From the NCBI GenBank assembly GCA_964651495.1, contig CAZYWP010000030.1, forward strand, positions 1 through 26,567: DNA of 26,567 nt, written 5' to 3'. The DNA comes from CAZNVB01 sp964651495 (GTDB lineage Bacteria > Acidobacteriota > Aminicenantia > Aminicenantales > UBA8522). The stretch's first letter is position 1; each line of letters opens with the position of its first letter. Positions 14,918 through 22,051 of this stretch are shown in pieces. The notes beneath the pieces are model-generated. The model was not told the origin of the DNA. It did not search any database and saw nothing but the letters and a program-made list of their open reading frames with translations. The translations under genes were made by a program, and so were the position numbers.

Positions 14918-15358
14918 TCAGGAGACTTTGAGGACATCCAGGCGGTCGAGGCCGAATTCGTCGATTTCTTTCTCGTATTTTTTCTGCATGGGCTCCATTT
15001 TTTCGTTGTATTCGTTCCACTCCATGGTGTCGACGGCGTCCCGCCCGTAGGTCTTGGCGAGGTCCCGCTCGGCCAGGCCATCCACCAGCATGTTCCAGAA
15101 TACATTGTCCTCATACTCCACCAGGAAGTCCTCGCTGTCTTTCTCCAGCTTGCGTGATGGAAAATACCGGCCTTCGAATTCGTCGAATTCGACCAGGTCC
15201 TTCAGCCCCTTCGAGGGAGCGAGGGCAAGGATCTGTTCGGCCACCCGGTCATATTCTTCGAGCCGTTCGTCGCCGCGGAAGGAATTGATAACCCAGTTGC
15301 CGAGATAAACAAGCTGGGTGAGTTTTTCCAGTTGATCTGTGGAAAGGGTGATTTCCAT
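14918..15358 (-). CDS. Unknown small acidic protein
   Basis: This is a 146-residue protein with no signal peptide or membrane segment, rich in Asp and Glu and probably helical. It begins MEITLSTDQLEKLTQLVYLG and contains many aromatic and acidic pairs (EYEDNVFW, EWNEYNEKMEPMQKKYEKEI). I do not recognise a catalytic motif and cannot assign a function. It ends 22 bases from the end of the convergent SRPBCC gene. The coding call rests on length, low-complexity-free composition and tight packing between genes. The opposite-strand frames here are fragmentary and less protein-like. Confidence 0.65.
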   Translation of the reverse strand: MEITLSTDQLEKLTQLVYLGNWVINSFRGDERLEEYDRVAEQILALAPSKGLKDLVEFDEFEGRYFPSRKLEKDSEDFLVEYEDNVFWNMLVDGLAERDLAKTYGRDAVDTMEWNEYNEKMEPMQKKYEKEIDEFGLDRLDVLKVS

Positions 15359-15533
15359 GGCCGAACCTCACTTTCTCGGATGCCGATGTCGGTCAGGGAT
15401 TATAGTGCCTTTGGGATGTCAGGTCAATTCGGTGTCTGGGGAATCTCATTCTGTCCATCTTGGGTCGCTTCTCTTTTCGGCGTTTGATTATCTGCCCGAA
15501 TTTTCATAGAATTTCCGCATCAACACAAAGCCA

Positions 15534-16448
15534 ATGAGCCGTTATGCCGTCGGCGTCGACCTGGGCGGAACCAAAGTTGAGGTCTGCCTGGTCGATGAGA
15601 AGCGGATGATCCTCGGCCGTGAGCGCATTCCGTCCGAGCCTCGCTGCGGCAAGGAGCGCGTGGTCGACAACATCCTCCATCTCATTTCCCAGACCGCCGC
15701 CGGCCGGCCCTATGAAGCGGTGGGTATCGGAACTCCGGGAACCTACCATCCGGGCGACGATATCATGTACGGCGCTCCGCACACGCCGCTCTACGAAAAG
15801 CCCGGCCTCATCAGCCTGCTGCGGAAACGACTGGACGTCCCTCTCCTCATCGATAACGACGCCAACTGCCTCGCCCTGGCCGAATTCTTCGCCCAGTGCT
15901 ATGGCCGTTACCGCTCGGTCATGGGGGTCATCCTCGGAACGGGCATGGGCTCCGGGCTGATCCTGGATAATAGACTCTACCGCGGGCCGAACGGCAATGC
16001 CGGGGAGATCGGACACACCAGCCTCGATATCCACGGCCGGCCGTGCGAATGCGGCCGGACCGGCTGCGCCGAGGCCTATCTCTCCGGCCCCAGCCTCAGC
16101 CGCCGCTATCAAGAGCTGGCCGGCGAGTTCCTCCCGCCCCAGGATATCTATTTCCGTTACGAGAAAGGGGATGCTCCGGCCAAATCTCTTTTCGACGAGA
16201 GCTTCCGTCTGATGGGGGAGGTCTTCGCCAACGCCGTCAACACCCTCGACCTCGAGGCCATTATTCTGGGCGGCGGCGTTTCCAACATCCCTCTCTGGTA
16301 TGACCATGTGCCCCCGCAGATGATGAGGTCCCTCTTCGGGATTCCCCAGCGCCGCATTCCCATTTTTAAGGCAGCCCTCGGCGATTCGGCCGGAGTCCTG
16401 GGCGCCGCCTTCCTGGCCCTCCGGGAAATGCGGTTGATGGAATTTTGA
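15534..16448 (+). CDS. ROK-family sugar kinase
   Basis: This is a 304-residue kinase. The ATP phosphate loop DLGGTK is at residues 9-14, the catalytic aspartate D109 is in DNDAN, a second phosphate loop is LGTGMGSG (134-141), and the ROK sugar/zinc block is GNAGEIGH (154-161) followed by C171, C173 and C178. These are the family's full set, so the protein should be an active hexokinase such as a glucokinase, fructokinase or N-acetylhexosamine kinase. The GxGTPGTYHPGDD loop does not allow me to choose the sugar. There is no DNA-binding domain at the N-terminus, so it is not a ROK repressor. The ribosome site is weak. It may phosphorylate sugars from the nearby uptake and breakdown genes. Confidence 0.92.
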   Translation: MSRYAVGVDLGGTKVEVCLVDEKRMILGRERIPSEPRCGKERVVDNILHLISQTAAGRPYEAVGIGTPGTYHPGDDIMYGAPHTPLYEKPGLISLLRKRLDVPLLIDNDANCLALAEFFAQCYGRYRSVMGVILGTGMGSGLILDNRLYRGPNGNAGEIGHTSLDIHGRPCECGRTGCAEAYLSGPSLSRRYQELAGEFLPPQDIYFRYEKGDAPAKSLFDESFRLMGEVFANAVNTLDLEAIILGGGVSNIPLWYDHVPPQMMRSLFGIPQRRIPIFKAALGDSAGVLGAAFLALREMRLMEF

Positions 16449-16524
16449 CAAGAAATTGAACCAATTCCGCCTTATAACACGTATATATATATGGAGAGGA
16501 CAACCTTAGGGAAAACTCAGGACG

Positions 16525-19500
16525 ATGCGCTGCCCGGAATGCCAAACTGATAACAGCGAAGACAGCCGCTATTGTAGAAGATGCGCCACGCCGCTCCCCT
16601 TGGCGGCGGCGGGCGGCTATCAGGACTCTCCAACCCTGACCTTTTCCTCCCCGCAGCCGGAGTTGACTCCAGGCACGATCTTTGCCGGCAGGTACCTGGT
16701 GATCGAAGAGATCGGCCAGGGCGGGATGGGCAGGATCTATAAGGTCCTTGACAAAGAGATTAACGAGAGAGTCTCGCTCAAGCTGATCAAGCCCGAGATC
16801 GCCGCCAACCGCGAGGTCATTGAGCGTTTTCAGAACGAAATCCGCATCACCCGGAAGATTAGCCATAAGAACATCTGCCGGATGTACCATCTCAGCCGGG
16901 AAAAAGACACCTATTACATCACCATGGAATATGTCTCGGGCGAGAACCTCAAAAGCATGATCCGGATGACCAAGCAGATGAGCGTCGAGACGGCGCTCGA
17001 CATCGGCCAGCAGGTCTGCCAGGGGCTGGCGGAAGCCCACCGCCTGGGAGTCGTCCACCGGGACCTCAAACCGCAGAACATCATGATCGACGAAGACGGC
17101 AATGTCCGGATCCTGGACTTCGGCATCGCCCGCTCCCTCGAGACCAAGGGCGCCACGACTCCCGGGATGATGATCGGCACTCCCGAGTATATGAGCCCCG
17201 AGCAGGTTGACGGCGGCGAGGTGGACCAGCGGACGGACATTTATTCCCTGGGCCTCCTTCTCTTCGAGATGCTTACGGGAAGGCCTCCTTTCGAGGGCGA
17301 AAACTCGTTGAACGTGATCTACAAGCAAAAGCATGAGGCCCCCCGCGACCCGCGCAGCCTGAACCCGGAGGTCTCCGCATCGTTCAGCCGGGTCATCCTC
17401 AAGTGTTTGGAGAAGCAGAAAGAGTTGAGATATCAAACGGCCGAAGAGCTGCTCGCGGATTTAAGAAGTCTCGAGCAGGAGCATGCCGCAGAGGAAACGA
17501 AAATGAGGACGGAACGCCTCACCACCGTCCGGCCGCGCTCCGTCCGGATGTCGACAAAAAAAATCGCGGTCGGGACCGGGCTCGTGGCGGCGGCCATCGT
17601 GCTGGGCGTTTGGCTGGGGAAACCCCTCTTCCGCAAGGCGGCCCCCGGACCGGCCGATAACCCGCTCAAGGTCGCGGTCATCAGCTTCGCCAACCAGACC
17701 GGCGACCCCGCTTATGATTATCTCCAGGAGGCGATTCCCAACCTCTTGATCACCAGCCTGGAGCAGGGCAAGACCTTTCGCATCACGAGCTGGGAGCGGC
17801 TGCGCGACCTGCTCAAACAGACCGGACGGGAAGGCCGGGGCGTCATCGACCGCGACCTCGGGTTCGAGATCTGCCGCATCGACGGCATCCAGGCCATCAT
17901 CCTGGGGAGCTTTGTCAAGGCCGGCGAAGTGTTCGCGACCGATGCCAAGATTCTGGATGTGGGGACCAAGAGCCTTCTTAAGACCGTCAGCTCGAGAGGG
18001 GACGGCGTCGACAGCATCCTGCGCAAACAGATCGACGAACTCAGCCGCGAGATCGCCAAAGGATTCAGCACGCAGGAACAAACCACCCAGGCGGCCGCTT
18101 CGCCCATCGCGGAAGCGACCACCGACTCGATGGAAGCCTACAACTCTTTCCTGCGGGGCCGGGAAGAGTACGAAAAGTTCTATTTTGCCGACGCCCGCCG
18201 TAATCTTGAGCGGGCGGTGGATCTCGACCCTGAATTCGCCACGGCGTATTCGTATCTGTTCAGGGTCTACGAACAGCTCGGGAATGCTGCGGCGGCCAGG
18301 GATGTCCTGGACAAATTGAAGAGGTACGGGAGCAAGGTCTCGGGGAAGGAGGGGCTCTACATCCAGGCTCTTCTGGCCCGGGTCGTCGAAAAAAGCAACG
18401 ACAAATACGTCCAGCTCATGGAGGAAATTGTCAAGAAATATCCGGAGGAAAAAAGGATCCGGACGGAGCTGGGAGCAGTCTACAATGCGCAACGAAAGTA
18501 TGAGCCGGCCATCGCCGAGCTGAGGAAGGTTTTGGAGCTCGACCCCCAATACGGTTTTGCCCTGAACTTGCTGGCTTACGCTTACGGCAACTCGGGCCGG
18601 TTTGACGAGGCCATCAAGTACTTCCAGCTGTACGCTTCAGTGTCGCCCGGCGACGCCAATCCCCATGATTCTCTGGGCGAGCTCTATTTTCGCATGGGCA
18701 AACTCGACCAGGCCCGGGAGGAGTTCATGGAGGCGGTCCGGATCAAGCCGGATTTCGGGTCGGGCAGCCGGGTTTCCTATATCCATGCCCTTGGCGAGGA
18801 TTACGCCGAGGCAATGAAATGGCTCGACCAGTTCGTCTCCGCCGCCCCGTCCAACGGAGCCAAACAAATCGGCTTCCAGCTCAAAGCCCTGTATCATTCT
18901 TTTCTGGGGAATGTCGGGCTGGCCCTGGAAGAGCTCGACCAGGCCCGCGAGTACGCGGCATTTGAGAAGGATTACAACGCCATCGACGCCATCCTGAGAG
19001 CAAAGATCTGGATCTGCTATGACTGGGGAAAGTACGACCTCTTCCACAAGCACGTCCAGGAGCGCTATGACTTCAGAACGGAATACAAGATCCAGCCGGA
19101 ACTTGCCAATGCCACCTTGCGCGGTTATTATCAGGGAGTCGGCTATCTGAAAGAGAGGAAGCTGGATTTGGCCAAGGCCAAGCTGGCCGAGGTCGATAAA
19201 GCCTGGGCCCAGGAAAAAACTGCTCCCGCTTCCGCTTGGATGAATAACGCGCATTATCACCTCGTCAGTGAGATCTGCCTGCTCGAAGGCCGCGGCGACG
19301 AGGGCATCAGCGCCGACAAAAAGATGCAGCGAATTTCCATCATCATCGGCCAGGTCTACACCCTGCTCCAGCGCAATCTCCCCCTGAACAGCGATTTTGC
19401 CGCCCGCGCTTATATCGTCAAGGGTGAAATCGACAAAGCGATCGCAGAGTATGAACTGCTCATCTCCCCCGACTCCGGGCTGCGGCAGCAATTGCTCATC

Positions 19501-19665
19501 CATCCTCATTGCCGCCTTCGGCTGGCCCGGCTCTACGAGGAAAAGGGCGAGCGCGCCAAGGCCGTCAAACAGTATCAAAAGCTGGCCGAGATCTGGAAGG
19601 ATGCCGACCAGGACCTGACCGAAGTCCAGCAGGTCAGGCGCCGGCTGGCGGCTCTGAAGGGCTGA
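16525..19665 (+). CDS. Zinc-ribbon Ser/Thr protein kinase with a FlgO/TolB-like domain and TPR tail
   Basis: This is a 1046-residue protein. Residues 3-20 are a zinc ribbon (C3, C6, C17, C20). The kinase domain (~57-315) has GQGGMG, K86 in VSLK, E105, HRDLKPQN (178-185), DFG (198-200) and GTPEYMSPE, so it should be active. One membrane helix lies at ~345-365. Residues ~380-510 (LKVAVISFANQTGDPAYDYL) resemble the FlgO/TolB N-terminal fold that often follows such kinases, and ~530-1040 are TPR helices (for example AIAELRKVLELDPQYGFALN). The kinase would be cytoplasmic and the TPR part extracytoplasmic, a receptor-like layout. The substrate is unknown. It follows the ROK gene on the same strand after 76 bases. 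Confidence 0.92.
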   Translation: MRCPECQTDNSEDSRYCRRCATPLPLAAAGGYQDSPTLTFSSPQPELTPGTIFAGRYLVIEEIGQGGMGRIYKVLDKEINERVSLKLIKPEIAANREVIERFQNEIRITRKISHKNICRMYHLSREKDTYYITMEYVSGENLKSMIRMTKQMSVETALDIGQQVCQGLAEAHRLGVVHRDLKPQNIMIDEDGNVRILDFGIARSLETKGATTPGMMIGTPEYMSPEQVDGGEVDQRTDIYSLGLLLFEMLTGRPPFEGENSLNVIYKQKHEAPRDPRSLNPEVSASFSRVILKCLEKQKELRYQTAEELLADLRSLEQEHAAEETKMRTERLTTVRPRSVRMSTKKIAVGTGLVAAAIVLGVWLGKPLFRKAAPGPADNPLKVAVISFANQTGDPAYDYLQEAIPNLLITSLEQGKTFRITSWERLRDLLKQTGREGRGVIDRDLGFEICRIDGIQAIILGSFVKAGEVFATDAKILDVGTKSLLKTVSSRGDGVDSILRKQIDELSREIAKGFSTQEQTTQAAASPIAEATTDSMEAYNSFLRGREEYEKFYFADARRNLERAVDLDPEFATAYSYLFRVYEQLGNAAAARDVLDKLKRYGSKVSGKEGLYIQALLARVVEKSNDKYVQLMEEIVKKYPEEKRIRTELGAVYNAQRKYEPAIAELRKVLELDPQYGFALNLLAYAYGNSGRFDEAIKYFQLYASVSPGDANPHDSLGELYFRMGKLDQAREEFMEAVRIKPDFGSGSRVSYIHALGEDYAEAMKWLDQFVSAAPSNGAKQIGFQLKALYHSFLGNVGLALEELDQAREYAAFEKDYNAIDAILRAKIWICYDWGKYDLFHKHVQERYDFRTEYKIQPELANATLRGYYQGVGYLKERKLDLAKAKLAEVDKAWAQEKTAPASAWMNNAHYHLVSEICLLEGRGDEGISADKKMQRISIIIGQVYTLLQRNLPLNSDFAARAYIVKGEIDKAIAEYELLISPDSGLRQQLLIHPHCRLRLARLYEEKGERAKAVKQYQKLAEIWKDADQDLTEVQQVRRRLAALKG

Positions 19666-19709
19666 CCGGGCGATCCGTCCATCTCCGGCCGGACCGAAAA
19701 ATACTCGGG

Positions 19710-19738
19710 TTGACTTTCCCTCATGGCGGCGGTATAAA
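19710..19738 (+). promoter_or_regulatory. Sigma70-type promoter for the amino-acid permease
   Basis: TTGACT (19710-19715), a 17-base spacer and TATAAA (19733-19738) lie 53 bases before the start codon, each hexamer five of six from consensus. An AGGA ribosome site (19781-19784) follows at seven-base spacing. Confidence 0.65.
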
Positions 19739-19791
19739 ATCCGGCATGCCCCGCCCCAGTCCGAAGCCAAAATGCGCGTCAGGATGAAATA

Positions 19792-21153
19792 ATGGATGCC
19801 CTGAAAGCTGAAAACGGCCTGCCCCGCAAGCTTGGGCTTTTCCCTTTGACGAACATCGTCGTGGCCAACATGATCGGCGCGGGCATTTTCACGACCTCCG
19901 GTCTCCTGATGGGCGACCTGAAAAAGCCCTGGCTCATGCTCGCTCTCTGGGCTGTCGGAGGAGTCATCGCTGTCTGCGGCGCCCTTAGCTACGGCGAGTT
20001 GGGCGCGGCCATCCCCAGGGCGGGCGGCGAATATGCTTTCCTCTCCCGGCTGTTTCACCCGCTGTTCGGGTTTCTGAGCGGCTGGGTGTCGTTTTTTGCC
20101 GGGTTCTCCGCTCCGATCGCGGCTTCGGCCATCGGGTTCTCGGAATACCTGACCCGCGCTTTTCCCGGCCTTGCGCACCTCGGGTTGATCGACAGCCCGG
20201 CGGAAGCGGCAATCCTTAAAAAGTGTTATTCCATCCTGGTCATCCTTGTCTTTGTCTTCATCCACGCCCGGGGCATCGAGGTCGGCGCCCGGGTCCAGAA
20301 TTCTCTGACGCTGCTCAAGGTGGCCCTGATCGCCGGGCTGATCGTGGCCGGGTTCTCCTCCGGGCACGGCGACTTCGCCCACCTGGCCCAGGGCGGAGAT
20401 TTCGGGTTCGATTTCGGCGGCTGGAAGACGATAGGGCTTTCCCTAATGTGGATCATGTTCGCCTACAGCGGCTGGAACGCCTCGGCCTACATCGGCTCCG
20501 AGGTCAAGAACCCGCAGAGGAACCTGCCGCGCTCTCTCCTGCTGGGGACGGGAATCGTGCTCCTGGTCTACCTGCTGCTCAACCTTTTCTATGTCTACGC
20601 CGTCGCGCCCGGCCAGATGGCGGGAGTGATTTCCATCGGCGGGCTGGCCGTGGGGAATCTGTTCGGGAAATCGTTCGAAAGCATCCTTTCTCTGCTCATC
20701 GCCTTCGCCCTGTTTTCTTCCCTCAGCGCCTACCTCATTCTCGGCCCCCGCGTGTACTATGCGATGGCCTGCGACCGTTGCTTCTTTCCCTTCGCCTCCT
20801 CCGTTCACCCCCGCTTCAAGGTCCCAGCCAAGTCAATCCTCCTTCAGGGCCTGATCGCCGCCGTGCTGGTTCTTTTCGGGACGTTTGACCAGATCCTGAC
20901 GTACATGGGATTCTCTCTGGGAATCTTCCCCATCCTGGCTGTTTTCGGAGTCTTCAAGTTGAGGCGGACCGGGACGGGAGGATACAGGCTTCCCGGTTTT
21001 CCGATCGTCCCCCTGATCTATATTTTCTCCGGCCTGTCCATCCTCATCCTCGGGTACCTCGAGCGGCCGGTCGAGTCCTCCATCGCCCTGGGGATGGCCG
21101 TGATCGGCATCCCGGTCTATTGGATTTTCCGGAAAACCCTGAAAAGGGAATGA
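19792..21153 (+). CDS. APC-family amino-acid permease
   Basis: This is a 453-residue protein with about twelve membrane helices. The first helix carries NIVVANMIGAGIFTTSG, the unwound glycine-rich substrate site of the APC (amino acid-polyamine-organocation) superfamily. GALSYGELGAAIPRAGGEY in helix 2-3 is the second hallmark. YSGWNASAYIGSEVKNPQRN in helix 6 and the loop after it is also typical of LAT/basic amino-acid type members. It should carry amino acids or related compounds across the inner membrane in exchange or with protons; the substrate cannot be read from sequence. The gene has its own promoter and ends 16 bases before the convergent acetyltransferase gene. Confidence 0.93.
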   Translation: MDALKAENGLPRKLGLFPLTNIVVANMIGAGIFTTSGLLMGDLKKPWLMLALWAVGGVIAVCGALSYGELGAAIPRAGGEYAFLSRLFHPLFGFLSGWVSFFAGFSAPIAASAIGFSEYLTRAFPGLAHLGLIDSPAEAAILKKCYSILVILVFVFIHARGIEVGARVQNSLTLLKVALIAGLIVAGFSSGHGDFAHLAQGGDFGFDFGGWKTIGLSLMWIMFAYSGWNASAYIGSEVKNPQRNLPRSLLLGTGIVLLVYLLLNLFYVYAVAPGQMAGVISIGGLAVGNLFGKSFESILSLLIAFALFSSLSAYLILGPRVYYAMACDRCFFPFASSVHPRFKVPAKSILLQGLIAAVLVLFGTFDQILTYMGFSLGIFPILAVFGVFKLRRTGTGGYRLPGFPIVPLIYIFSGLSILILGYLERPVESSIALGMAVIGIPVYWIFRKTLKRE

Positions 21154-21169
21154 ACCGGAGCGGCGGTCT

Positions 21170-21715
21170 TCAGACCTTCAAGCTCAGTCGATACCTGTAT
21201 CCCAGGTCTTTGGCCTGGAACTTCAGGGAGCGGATGACCCGGAGTTCGGGATCGTTCCACTTCGCGATACAGGCGTAAATTTCCTTGAAGCCGTGCTTTT
21301 TGGCATAGTCGATCACCTTCTTATGCAGCCGCGTGGAAACGCCCTTCTTCCGGTAGGGCTTGGAGACGAAAGTGATCTGCATGTAGAATTCCGGGGGGAA
21401 TGTGCCGGGGGCGAGCGGGAGGACATCATACATGTTGTCGATTTCCGGGGCCCCCAGGGACGGATAGCCGATCAGGTAGCCGATGACCTTGCGGTTGACG
21501 AGGGCGACGAAGGTCTTGTACTTGTTGGCGGGGTTGAGGTAGCGGAAGCGATAGTCGTCCAGGCCCGACTTGATGACGGCCTTGAACTTCTCGGCCATCT
21601 CCTCCTCCAGCTCCCGGACGAGGTCGAGGACCTGTTCCAGGTCCTCCGGCCGGTATTCCCGGATAGTCACCTGAAATCCCGGCCCCGCTTTTGTCGAGTC
21701 CTGTGAAGTTGCCAT
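21170..21715 (-). CDS. GNAT-family N-acetyltransferase
   Basis: This protein has 181 residues from the ATG at 21715, chosen for its nearby AGGACAGGAAA ribosome site. Upstream starts to 21790 add a basic, unconserved-looking tail. The GNAT fold is seen as VTIREYRPEDLEQVLDLVRE (strand 1 and helix 1), VNRKVIGYLIGY (strands 2-3) and motif A QITFVSKPYRKKGVSTRLHK (~113-132), where RKKGVS is the acetyl-CoA pyrophosphate loop. The final helix and strand (WNDPELRVIRSLKFQAKDLG) are usual. The acceptor substrate is unknown. It is convergent with the permease gene. Confidence 0.88.
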   Translation of the reverse strand: MATSQDSTKAGPGFQVTIREYRPEDLEQVLDLVRELEEEMAEKFKAVIKSGLDDYRFRYLNPANKYKTFVALVNRKVIGYLIGYPSLGAPEIDNMYDVLPLAPGTFPPEFYMQITFVSKPYRKKGVSTRLHKKVIDYAKKHGFKEIYACIAKWNDPELRVIRSLKFQAKDLGYRYRLSLKV

Positions 21716-21893
21716 TTTCCTGTCCTGCCTTGACCTTTTATCGATGGCCATTATAGCCGCTTGCGGCGCCGCCCTGCAAGGTTGACTCAAATTTGAGAAC
21801 GGCGGCCGCCCTCTGCGTCCTGCCCCCTGTTTCTCTTTAGATTTGAGCAGAATGCGACAGATCGCCGGCGTTCTGTGGTTTTGAAAAAAAATA

Positions 21894-21923
21894 TTGACAT
21901 TCTCTCATGACGAGTGGTATGAA
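21894..21923 (+). promoter_or_regulatory. Sigma70-type promoter for the TonB-dependent receptor
   Basis: TTGACA (21894-21899), an 18-base spacer and TATGAA (21918-21923) lie in an AT-rich patch after a run of A residues that could act as an UP-like element. The expected start near 21930 leaves a leader of about 120 bases before the receptor gene. Confidence 0.6.
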
Positions 21924-21967
21924 TTCTTTATTGATTACGTCAGTCTAAAATGGATGTGTGCTTTCGG

Positions 21968-22046
21968 AAAGGAGGTGAAAATCGCGAAAATCCAAATGGA
22001 CTTCAAGAGTCTCTTTTTAGGAAGAGGATTGTCTTAGAAAGAGGAG
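21968..22046 (+). promoter_or_regulatory. 5' leader of the TonB receptor with a perfect anti-16S sequence and a short upstream frame
   Basis: AAAGGAGGTGA (21968-21978) is fully complementary to the 16S rRNA 3' end, but no ATG, GTG or TTG lies 5-10 bases after it. A frame from the overlapping GTG (21975), or from the ATG at 21996, ends at TAG 22035-22037, giving 20 or 13 codons. This is 14 bases before the receptor's TTG start. A second ribosome site GAGGAG (22041-22046) then serves the receptor gene. This could be a leader peptide with coupled re-initiation; that is inference. Confidence 0.45.
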
Positions 22047-22051
22047 CGCAT

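Noticed and set aside
16445..16490. Promoter before the kinase gene made of TTGACA and TATATA
   Set aside because: The TTGACA overlaps the end of the ROK gene, and the possible -10 boxes give spacers of 20 or more bases. The short TA run alone is not enough.
18637..20382. A 581-residue open frame on the minus strand
   Set aside because: It crosses the end of the kinase-TPR gene and the start of the permease gene, both firm calls on the other strand, and has no coherent domain pattern.
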